Shown here one piece after another: positions 57,502 to 64,000 of a DNA stretch of 64,000 bases. This stretch comes from Burkholderiales bacterium (GTDB lineage: Bacteria; Pseudomonadota; Gammaproteobacteria; Burkholderiales; Burkholderiaceae_C). The stretch is taken from positions 1 through 64,000 of the forward strand of contig JAEKLF010000038.1 in the NCBI GenBank assembly GCA_019509985.1, written 5' to 3'. The stretch's first letter is position 1, and the number at the start of each line of letters is the position of its first letter. The notes below the pieces were generated by a model, which saw nothing but the letters and a program-made list of their open reading frames with translations, made no database searches and was not told where the DNA came from. The translations under genes and the position numbers were made by a program.

Positions 57502-59448
57502 ATGCGTCGCCTGCTGATCGCCACCCTGCTTGCCGCTGCCTTCGCAGCCCACGCCGACACCACCTCCGCCGGCCACAGCTACACCCCGCCGGAGGGCTTC
57601 ACGGCCGCGGCGACGGGCCCGGTCGTGAAGTTCACGGCCCCCGAGGGCGACGCCAGCATCGCCCTCGTCGATCTGGCCTCGGCCACCGATGCCGCCGACG
57701 CCATTGCCCGGGCCTGGAAGCTGGCCCAACCCGATTTCAAGCGCACTCTGCGCCTGGCCACGCCGCGCTCCAGCCGCAATGGCTGGGTCGACCAGCAGGC
57801 TTACGACTACGAGACCTCGCCCAACGAAAAGCTCAGCGTGCAGGCCGTCGCGCGGCGCGCCAGCACGGGCGACGGCAAGGCCTGGATGGTGATCCTGGTG
57901 CAGGCCGCCGACGCCACGCTGGAAAAGCGCGGCGCGCCCATCGGCAAGTTCCTGTCCAGCCTGCGGCCCCAGGGCTATGCGCGCGAAAGCTTTGCCGGCA
58001 AGGCCGCCAAGCCGTTGACGCCGGAGCGCGTCGAGCAGCTCAAGGCCTTCATCGCCGACGGCATGAAGCAGCTCGACGTGCCCGGCGTGGGCCTGAGTTT
58101 CATCAACGCCAACCAGGTCGTCTGGGCCGGGGGCCTGGGCGTGCGCGAGCAGGGCAAACCCGCCAAGGTGGACGGCGACACCCTCTTCATGGCCGCCAGC
58201 AACACCAAGGCGATGACGACGGCGCTGATGGCGCGCGCGGTGGACGCCGGCAAGCTACGCTGGGACGAGCCCGCCACCGAGGCCTACCCGGCCTTCCACC
58301 TGGCCGACCCGGACGTGACCCAGACCGTGCAGATCCGCCACCTCGTCTGCGCCTGCACCGGCATGCCGCGCCAGGACCTGGACTGGCTGTTCGCCAGCGG
58401 CCGCGCGCCGGCCAAGACCACCTTCGACCAACTCGGCACGATGAAGCCGACGAGCAAGTTCGGCGAAGTCTTCCAGTACAGCAACCTGATGGTGGGCGCT
58501 GGCGGCTACATCGCAGCCGCCGCGCTCAAGCCAGGAAAGGAAGTCGGCGCGGCCTACGACGAGGCCATGCAGGAACTGCTGTTCGGGCCGCTGGGCATGA
58601 AGAGCACGACCTTCGACTACGCCAAGGTGCTGCGCGGCAACCACGCCATGCCGCACGGCGATGCCTTCGACGGCAGCACGCGCCGCGCCAGCATGGACCT
58701 GAACTACACCATCATCCCGGCCCGCCCCGCCGGCGCCGTGTGGACGACGCCGAACGACTTCAGCCGCTGGGTGCTGATGGAGCTGAACAAGGGCAAGACG
58801 CCCGAGGGCCAGCCACTGATCGGCGAAGCCAACTGGGCCGAGCGCTACAAGCCGCAGGTGATGGTCAGCGAGGACATCACCTACGGCATGGGCCTGATCG
58901 TCGACAAGCAGTACGGCATCACCGTCGCCTCGCACGGCGGCGACATGCTGGGCTTTCACTCCAACATGATCTGGCTGCCGGAGTACGGCATCGGCGTGAC
59001 CATCCTGACCAACTCCGACGCCGGCGTGCTGCTGCGCGGGCCGCTGCAGCGCAAGCTGCTGGAGGTGCTGTTCGACGGCCGCCCCGAAGCCGACGAGCGG
59101 ATCAAGGTGGCCGTGGCCAACCGCAAGGCCGAGTCGGCCAAGTTCCGCGAGCTGATGACGCTGCCCGTGCCGGCCGACGCGATCAAGCCCTTGGCCGCCA
59201 GCTACGCCAGCCCCGAGCTCGGCCATGTCAAGGTCAGCAAGCAGGCGGGCAAGCTGCGCTTCCAGTTCGACCACTGGAACAGCGAGGTCGCGCTGCGCAA
59301 GAACGAGGACGGCACGCAGAGCTACATCACCATCGACCCGGGCATTGCCGGCATCGAGTTCGTGCGCGACGACAAGGCCACGCAGCCCACGCTTGTGCTG
59401 CGCGATGCGCAGCACGAGTACCGCTTCGTGGCGGCTAAGCCCAGCTGA
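57502..59448 (+). CDS. Exported class C beta-lactamase-like serine hydrolase
   Basis: 648 residues; AAGGAG five bases before the ATG; signal MRRLLIATLLAAAFAAHA. An N-terminal domain (about 25-165) of unknown role precedes the catalytic domain with S233-N-T-K236 (AASNTKAM), Y-S-N in VFQYSNLMVG and the HGG motif in SHGGDMLGF. The last about 110 residues form a lipocalin-like DUF3471-type domain (FQFDHWNSEV). Family members are esterases, D-aminopeptidases or DD-peptidases, rarely true beta-lactamases. Its 3' end overlaps the convergent kinase gene by 14 bp. Confidence 0.9.
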   Translation: MRRLLIATLLAAAFAAHADTTSAGHSYTPPEGFTAAATGPVVKFTAPEGDASIALVDLASATDAADAIARAWKLAQPDFKRTLRLATPRSSRNGWVDQQAYDYETSPNEKLSVQAVARRASTGDGKAWMVILVQAADATLEKRGAPIGKFLSSLRPQGYARESFAGKAAKPLTPERVEQLKAFIADGMKQLDVPGVGLSFINANQVVWAGGLGVREQGKPAKVDGDTLFMAASNTKAMTTALMARAVDAGKLRWDEPATEAYPAFHLADPDVTQTVQIRHLVCACTGMPRQDLDWLFASGRAPAKTTFDQLGTMKPTSKFGEVFQYSNLMVGAGGYIAAAALKPGKEVGAAYDEAMQELLFGPLGMKSTTFDYAKVLRGNHAMPHGDAFDGSTRRASMDLNYTIIPARPAGAVWTTPNDFSRWVLMELNKGKTPEGQPLIGEANWAERYKPQVMVSEDITYGMGLIVDKQYGITVASHGGDMLGFHSNMIWLPEYGIGVTILTNSDAGVLLRGPLQRKLLEVLFDGRPEADERIKVAVANRKAESAKFRELMTLPVPADAIKPLAASYASPELGHVKVSKQAGKLRFQFDHWNSEVALRKNEDGTQSYITIDPGIAGIEFVRDDKATQPTLVLRDAQHEYRFVAAKPS

Positions 59449-60730
59449 CCCGGGCGATGAGGCCGCCGCCCTCGCGCGGCATCAGCCTCAGCTCGGCGCC
59501 CTCGGCGCGCGCGATGCGTTCGACGATGGCCAGGCCCAGGCCCGAACCCGGCTTGCCGCCGCGCGCCGCGTCGCCGCGCTGGAAGGGGCGCTTCAATTCG
59601 TCGACCCGCGTCGGCGCGATGCCCGGGCCGCGGTCGCGCACTTCGATCCAGGCCGCGCCGTTCTCCCCACCGCAAGCCAGCTCGATGGGCGGCGCGCCGT
59701 GGTTCTGCGCGTTGACGATGAGGTTGAGCACGAGGCGACGCAGCGCCTGCGGCCGCGCGCGCCGCGTCACTGCCGGGCCGGCCGCGAGCGTTGGCTGGGG
59801 CAGGCCCGGCGCCAGCGCCAGCGTGTCGGCCAGGAACTCGCGCAGCTCGATGTCCATGGCCGGCCGCTCCTGCTCGGCCGGGTGCGAGGCGCGCGCGTAG
59901 TCCAGGAACTGCGTCAGCAGGCCGTCCAGGCCGTGCAGGCTCCGGTCCAGCGTGTCGAGCAGGTCGCGGTCGCCCTGGCCGGCGTCGCGGAGCAGCTCGC
60001 TGGCGAGGCGAATCTTGGCCAGCGGCGTGCGCAGGTCGTGCGACAGACCGGCCAGCATCAAGAGGCGCTCCTCTTCGTCGCGTGCCAAGGCCTCGGCCAT
60101 GTCGTTGAAGCCGCGCGCCAGCGCCGCCGTCTCGGCGGGGCCGTCGGTGGGCAGCGCGAGGCGGCGCTGCCCCGCGCCGACGGCCTGGGCCGCGTCGACG
60201 AGGCGCGCGAGCGGCCGGTTGATGCGGCGCTGGATCAGCCAGGCGCCGAGCAGGGCCAGCACGGCGCTGACGAGGCTGGCGAACACCCAGGTGCGCGCGA
60301 ACTGGTGGGCCGGCTGCACCGAGGGCACGACGAGCCAGAAAGGCACCTCGGGCAGGCGCACGGCGATCAGGCCGTTGGCCTCGCGCCGCCATTCGATCGC
60401 GCCACCCAGGCCCAGCTGCGCACCCAGCTCGGCGATGAAGCTGCGCTCCATCGGCGAGGCGCGCTCCTGCGCCTGATCGGGCAGGCCGGAGCCGGCGCGG
60501 GCGTTGAAGCGGGCCGCGAAGCCGGCGCGCTGGTCCTCGGGCAGCAGGCGCAGGCCTTCGGCGACGGCCTGCAGGCTGCGCGCCGTGGCCTCGGCCGACT
60601 GGCGCAGCCGCGGCTTGGCGATCAGTTCGCGGTAGGCCAGCGCGTTGACGACCTGGCCGCCGACGATCAGGCAGACGATGAGCCACAGGTTGCGGCCGAA
60701 CAGCGTCGCGGGGGTGAAGCGGAACTTCAT
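59435..60730 (-). CDS. EnvZ-type sensor histidine kinase
   Basis: 431 residues: membrane helix (12-32), periplasmic domain (about 35-155), second helix (158-180), HAMP (RRINRPLARLVDAAQAVGAG), H-box MLAGLSHDLRTPLAKIRL, N-box LNLIVNAQNHG, G-boxes DRGPGIAP and GSGLGLAIVERIA. All catalytic residues are present. ATG 60730 overlaps the stop of the regulator gene by four bases. The kinase thus seems functional although its cognate regulator has no receiver domain. Confidence 0.93.
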   Translation of the reverse strand: MKFRFTPATLFGRNLWLIVCLIVGGQVVNALAYRELIAKPRLRQSAEATARSLQAVAEGLRLLPEDQRAGFAARFNARAGSGLPDQAQERASPMERSFIAELGAQLGLGGAIEWRREANGLIAVRLPEVPFWLVVPSVQPAHQFARTWVFASLVSAVLALLGAWLIQRRINRPLARLVDAAQAVGAGQRRLALPTDGPAETAALARGFNDMAEALARDEEERLLMLAGLSHDLRTPLAKIRLASELLRDAGQGDRDLLDTLDRSLHGLDGLLTQFLDYARASHPAEQERPAMDIELREFLADTLALAPGLPQPTLAAGPAVTRRARPQALRRLVLNLIVNAQNHGAPPIELACGGENGAAWIEVRDRGPGIAPTRVDELKRPFQRGDAARGGKPGSGLGLAIVERIARAEGAELRLMPREGGGLIARVSWA

Positions 60731-61104
60731 CGCGCACCACCCGCAGGGTCGGGCTCGAGGATGAAGACGTAACCGAGACCCCAGACCGTCTGGATGTGGC
60801 GCGGCGCCGTCGGGTCCGCCTCGATGAGGCGGCGCAGGCGCATGACCTGCACGTCCAGGCTGCGGTCGCTGACACCGTGCTCGTCGCCATGCGCCAGCGC
60901 CAGCAGCTTCTCGCGGCCCAGCGGCCGGCCGGGCTGGCTGGCCAGGGCGCGCAGCAGATTGAACTCGACGGTGCCGATGTCCACGGCCTGGCCGTCGCGC
61001 TCCAGCCGGCGCTCGCTCGGGTACAGGATGAAGGCGCCGAAGGCGACGGGCGCCGCGCTGGCCGGGCCGACATGGGCGCCGAGCTGCTGCTGGCGGCGCA
61101 CCAT
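60727..61104 (-). CDS. OmpR-type winged-helix protein lacking the receiver domain
   Basis: 125 residues that equal only the effector half of an OmpR-family regulator: FGAFILYPSERRLERDG, EFNLLRALASQPGRPLGREKLL, SLDVQVMRLRRLIEADP, IQTVWGLGYVFI. The N-terminus MVRRQQQLG corresponds to the interdomain linker (usually ...AVLRRQ). Just upstream lies the start of the divergent gene at 61132; no frame upstream encodes a receiver. So the phospho-acceptor Asp is missing. Either a 5' deletion left a remnant, or it is a genuine receiver-less regulator. Confidence 0.85.
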   Translation of the reverse strand: MVRRQQQLGAHVGPASAAPVAFGAFILYPSERRLERDGQAVDIGTVEFNLLRALASQPGRPLGREKLLALAHGDEHGVSDRSLDVQVMRLRRLIEADPTAPRHIQTVWGLGYVFILEPDPAGGAR

Positions 61105-61131
61105 GCCTCACCGTCAACCCCGGAGACCTCC

Positions 61132-62115
61132 ATGCGCCATACCGCCCTCGCCCTGCTGCTCGCCACGCCGCTGCTGGCCCATGCCGACCCGACACCGCTG
61201 CAGCGCGCCGGCGCGGCACGCCTCACGGCCGAGAAGTCCGCCGCCTGCGTGGCCGCCCAGCCCTTCTACTGGGAAGTCGGCAATGCGACGCAGCCGCTGG
61301 CCGGCGGCAAGGCCGGCGACAACGGGCCCGACCGCGACACCGAGATGGCCATCGCGTCGGCCTCCAAGTGGATCTACGCCGGCTTCGTCGCCGAGCGCCG
61401 CCAGGGCCAGTTGACGGCCGAGGACGTGAAGTTCCTGCACTTCAAGTCCGGCTACACCTACTTCCACGTCTGCCGCCCCACCCAGAGCGTGGCGGCCTGC
61501 CAGGAAAGCCTCATCAACGGCCGCGGCCGCGAGAACCCGGCGACGGAGGACCGCTTCGACTACAACGGCGGCCACATGCAAAAGCACGCGGTGCTGATGG
61601 GCCTGGGCTCGCTCGGACCCGATGGCCTGGCGCTGGCCGTGCGCCAGTCGCTCAGCCCCGTGCTGGGCCACGACTGGCGCTTCGACTACAGCCAGGCCCA
61701 GCCGGCCGGCGGCGGCAAGACGACCGCGGCGGAGTACGGCCGCTTCCTGCGCGCGACCATGAGCGAGCAGCTGCAGATCGGCCGGCTGCTCGGCAGGCAC
61801 GCCGTCTGCACCAACCCGCAGACCTGCCCGCGCGAAGCCGTGAAGACGCCCATTCCCGAGACCGAGAGCTGGCACTACAGCATCGGCCACTGGGTGGAGG
61901 ATGACCCACAGGCCGGCGACGGCGCGTTCAGCAGCCCCGGCGCCTTCGGCTTCTATCCGTGGATCAGCGCCGACAAGCGCTTCTACGGCATGGTGGCGCG
62001 CGAACAGCGCCACGGCGTCATGAGCGGCGACCCGAGCGACAAGCCGGCCATCGCCTCGGTGGACTGCGGCCGCGAGATCCGCGCGGCGTGGATGGACGGC
62101 CAGCCGCGCCGCTGA
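61132..62115 (+). CDS. Exported serine hydrolase, beta-lactamase/PBP-like
   Basis: 327 residues with signal peptide (MRHTALALLLATPLLAHA) and CGGAG before the ATG. S76-A-S-K79 (IASASKWIYAGFV) supplies the SxxK nucleophile motif; FDYNGGHMQKHA holds a candidate second motif and GAFGFYPWISADKRFYGMVAR the C-terminal strand. Six or more Cys may form disulfides. Short for the family and of unknown substrate. Divergent from the receiver-less regulator by 27 bp. Confidence 0.78.
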   Translation: MRHTALALLLATPLLAHADPTPLQRAGAARLTAEKSAACVAAQPFYWEVGNATQPLAGGKAGDNGPDRDTEMAIASASKWIYAGFVAERRQGQLTAEDVKFLHFKSGYTYFHVCRPTQSVAACQESLINGRGRENPATEDRFDYNGGHMQKHAVLMGLGSLGPDGLALAVRQSLSPVLGHDWRFDYSQAQPAGGGKTTAAEYGRFLRATMSEQLQIGRLLGRHAVCTNPQTCPREAVKTPIPETESWHYSIGHWVEDDPQAGDGAFSSPGAFGFYPWISADKRFYGMVAREQRHGVMSGDPSDKPAIASVDCGREIRAAWMDGQPRR

Positions 62116-62183
62116 TCGAGCGGGGAAGGCGGCTGCCTTGTCCACCGATGCCGGAACTCCCACCTCTGCCCAGGAAGAACCTC

Positions 62184-63185
62184 GTGCGCGATCGAACTAC
62201 CCGACATCCACGTCTGCCGGCTTTGGCCGTGCCGTCGCTGATCCTGAGCCTGCTGACGGCCTGCGGCGGCGGTGGCAGCGGCGGCACCCCAAGCGAGCCG
62301 CCCGCGGCGACCGACCAACTGGTGTCCACCACCGTGGCCGGCTATCCGCACACGGTCAACGTCTACCGCACGGCCGGTGCCCAGCGCGCCATCGTGCTGT
62401 TGCACGGCGGCGGTGGCGACCTGAACGCGGTGGCCTATCAGGTGGGCCTCAACGCGAGCGCCACCGGCACCACCGCCAGCACCATCAACTGGGCCTGGCT
62501 GGATGCCAACCACGTGACGCTGGTGATCCCGCAAGGCCAGCACATCGCCAGCAACCCGGGCGCCACCACCTGGAGCAACTACGCGATGACCTCGGGCCAG
62601 GATGACAAGGCCTTCCTGCAGGCCCTGGCCGCCAAGATCCGCAGCGACTACGGCCTGGCCGACATCACGCTGATGGGCCACTCCATGGGCGGCGTGATGA
62701 CCAACCGCATGTGGTGCGAGTCACCCGCCACGTTCAACCGTTATGTCTCGCTGGCCGGGCCGGCCTCGTCGACCTTCAACCAGGCTGGCACGCCCTGCGC
62801 GCCGGGCGCAACGGCGCCGCCCTACATGGGCATCATCGGCGACAGCGACAGCGTGATGCAGACGGCCGGCGCCTGGGAAGCAGCCACCTGGACGGTGAAT
62901 CCGGCGCTGGTCCTGGCCTCCATCGAGGCCTGGGCCAACGACGTCGTCGTCGGCGAGTTTCACCAGCAGCAGGCCCGCACGGCGATGGTCTGCGGCGCAG
63001 GGCTCGGCAGCAACGGCTTCACGACCTCGGGCAACGTGGACACCTGGTCGAGTTGCGTCGGAAAACTGGTGCTCAAGCGGGTGCGAGGGGCCGACCATGG
63101 CGTGGCGTCCCTGGACGCACAGATGGGTGCGATATCGACCCTGGACGTGATGGACGCGGTCATGGCTTTCGCAGTGGCGCACTGA
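62184..63185 (+). CDS. Polyhydroxybutyrate depolymerase-like esterase lipoprotein
   Basis: 333 residues from GTG 62184, which has AGGAAG six bases upstream and gives a proper lipoprotein signal (LILSLLTAC); an ATG at 62148 would add 12 residues. Alpha/beta-hydrolase: oxyanion region IVLLHGGGGDLNAV, nucleophile LMGHSMGGVMTNRM, acid region MGIIGDSDSVMQ, catalytic His in RVRGADHGVASLD. Resembles LpqC/PhaZ-type depolymerases and feruloyl esterases. A terminator hairpin follows. Confidence 0.85.
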   Translation: MRDRTTRHPRLPALAVPSLILSLLTACGGGGSGGTPSEPPAATDQLVSTTVAGYPHTVNVYRTAGAQRAIVLLHGGGGDLNAVAYQVGLNASATGTTASTINWAWLDANHVTLVIPQGQHIASNPGATTWSNYAMTSGQDDKAFLQALAAKIRSDYGLADITLMGHSMGGVMTNRMWCESPATFNRYVSLAGPASSTFNQAGTPCAPGATAPPYMGIIGDSDSVMQTAGAWEAATWTVNPALVLASIEAWANDVVVGEFHQQQARTAMVCGAGLGSNGFTTSGNVDTWSSCVGKLVLKRVRGADHGVASLDAQMGAISTLDVMDAVMAFAVAH

Positions 63186-63204
63186 CCGCGGCGTGATTGG
63201 ACGC

Positions 63205-63231
63205 AAGCCGCGCCAATGACGGGCGCGGCTT
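63205..63231 (+). terminator. Terminator hairpin after the esterase gene
   Basis: Ten-base perfect stem AAGCCGCGCC / GGCGCGGCTT with a seven-base loop, followed by TT. It lies 20 bp after the stop and 12 bp before the end of the convergent gene, so it may serve both strands. Confidence 0.65.
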
Positions 63232-63242
63232 TCACCAGGCGC

Positions 63243-63593
63243 TTAACGGTAGCGATCCGTCTCAAGAGCGATGCGGTCGACAGAGCCATCGGCGTTGCGG
63301 ATGAGGCGCACGCGGCGCATGCGGTCCGGGCTGATCAGCAGTTCGGTGCCCTCGGCGCGCCACTGCTCCGTGGTGCCTTCGTCGACGCTGACGGCCAGAC
63401 GCGAGAAGCCGACGCTCACCTTGACCCAGCGGCCGTCGTCCAGTTGGTATTGGCCATTGGCCTCCCTCAGCAGCATCCGTCCCTGATCGGGGACGGTGGG
63501 TTCCAGGGCGCTTGCGGGGGTCAGCAGCGTCATCGAAGCCAGCAATGCGGCCAGCAGCGTGAGCGGGCGCATCTTGTTGAAGGTGGTATTCAT
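63243..63593 (-). CDS. Small exported hypothetical protein
   Basis: 116 residues from ATG 63593, with AAGGAG seven bases upstream. Signal peptide (LTLLAALLASMTLLTPASA), then a short beta-rich domain (GQYQLDDGRWVKVSVGFSRL, RRVRLIRNADGSVDRIALE). Not recognised; probably periplasmic. Confidence 0.8.
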   Translation of the reverse strand: MNTTFNKMRPLTLLAALLASMTLLTPASALEPTVPDQGRMLLREANGQYQLDDGRWVKVSVGFSRLAVSVDEGTTEQWRAEGTELLISPDRMRRVRLIRNADGSVDRIALETDRYR

Positions 63594-63773
63594 CGTGGGT
63601 ACTCCTTGGGTTTCCCGGGACCAGTCGTCCCGGCGCAATCCCTAGTGCAAACCCCATGCCAGCTTCCAACGCCGTCATTTGCCCGCGATCTGCCCCAGTT
63701 CCGGGCTGTAACTCCGCGATCACGCGCCGGGTTTGGGCCGCATGCCTCGTCATGGCGCCTTCGACGACGCCGC

Positions 63774-63804
63774 TTGACCCTCACGCCACGTGAGGCTTCA
63801 TCAT
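63774..63804 (+). promoter_or_regulatory. MerR-type promoter with 19-bp spacer and operator palindrome
   Basis: TTGACC (63774-63779) and CATCAT (63799-63804) are 19 bp apart, the overlong spacing typical of MerR-activated promoters. Between them is a perfect palindrome CCTCACG-CCA-CGTGAGG (63779-63795). It lies 30 bp before the MerR-family gene, so autoregulation is likely. Confidence 0.75.
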
Positions 63805-63833
63805 CCGGCCCGTTGCCAAAACAAGACCCGGAC

Positions 63834-64000
63834 ATGGACTACACGGTGGGAGAACTGGCCAAGCGCGCAGGCCTGACGGTGCGCACGCTGCATCACTATG
63901 AAGAGCTCGGCCTGCTGCGTGCCTCGGGCCGCAGCGAGGCCGGCTACCGCCGCTACGGCGAGGCCGACGTGCTGCGCCTGCACCGCGTGCTGGCGCTGCG
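63834..64000 (+). CDS. MerR-family transcriptional regulator, 3'-truncated by window edge
   Basis: First 55 codons only. MDYTVGELAKRAGLTVRTLH and HYEELGLLRASGRSEAGYRR form the MerR winged-helix with the tyrosine-rich recognition part, and ADVLRLHRVLAL begins the following helix. HYEELGLL is typical of the TipA/drug-sensing branch. The effector domain lies outside the window. Confidence 0.93.
   Translation, partial: MDYTVGELAKRAGLTVRTLHHYEELGLLRASGRSEAGYRRYGEADVLRLHRVLAL

Noticed and set aside
57502-59448. Calling the serine hydrolase an antibiotic-resistance beta-lactamase
   Set aside because: SxxK/YxN/HGG motifs also occur in esterases and peptidases; the size and extra domains do not fit AmpC.
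62148-62183. ATG 62148 as start of the depolymerase-like lipoprotein
   Set aside because: It gives an overlong signal region; GTG 62184 has a good ribosome site and a proper lipoprotein signal. Not fully excluded.

Overview
The window is about 70% GC, densely coded, and free of tRNA, rRNA, CRISPR or insertion-sequence signals. Gene content suggests an environmental betaproteobacterium of the order Burkholderiales, of the Roseateles/Mitsuaria/Rubrivivax type: tandem chemoreceptors, a B12-dependent ribonucleotide reductase with TSCPD/zinc-ribbon tail, POT and CFA genes, and very G+C-biased codons. This placement is inference from composition and protein style, not from a marker gene.

Layout. 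1-8.0 kb holds housekeeping and accessory genes: two chemoreceptors, a 4-hydroxyproline epimerase, a cyclopropane fatty acid synthase, a cytochrome c/P460 fusion and a POT-type transporter. 8.0-11.4 kb is a large PAS-GAF-GGDEF-EAL protein. 11.4-37.4 kb is one coherent carbohydrate-utilisation island. A minus-strand operon runs TonB-dependent receptor, ytfQ-ytfR-ytfT-yjfF-like furanose ABC transporter, secreted GH2, secreted sialidase-fold enzyme with six ricin-type repeats, secreted GH43-like enzyme. A second minus-strand run is galT-galK-galM-cytosolic GH-A hydrolase-CUT1 ABC transporter. An ArsR-type regulator, galE and a plus-strand GH43 plus sialidase-fold pair complete it. A near-identical 27-bp AT-rich element lies upstream of the receptor operon and between galE and GH43, with a variant between galT and the ArsR gene. 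The most economical reading is a regulon for glycans rich in galactose (probably galactofuranose) and/or arabinofuranose: surface cleavage, outer-membrane import, two inner-membrane transporters and the Leloir pathway.

37.5-48.3 kb: an orphan sugar-binding protein; a class II ribonucleotide reductase interrupted by a 380-residue intein exactly at the catalytic cysteine; an EipA/DUF1134 protein; a PilZ protein without a standard start codon; and a LytS/LytTR-type system with an extra degenerate kinase. 48.6-64 kb: a TPR-GGDEF protein, a molybdopterin oxidoreductase, an S41 peptidase, an AraC regulator, and then a cluster of exported hydrolases. The first of these, a sedolisin lipoprotein, sits directly behind a canonical type I c-di-GMP (GEMM-I) riboswitch. 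Next come two serine hydrolases, a polyhydroxybutyrate-depolymerase-like lipoprotein, a two-component pair whose regulator has no receiver domain, and a partial MerR gene with a classic 19-bp-spaced promoter.

Cyclic di-GMP is a recurring theme: a GGDEF-EAL protein, a GGEEF protein, a PilZ receptor and an RNA receptor all lie within 48 kb.
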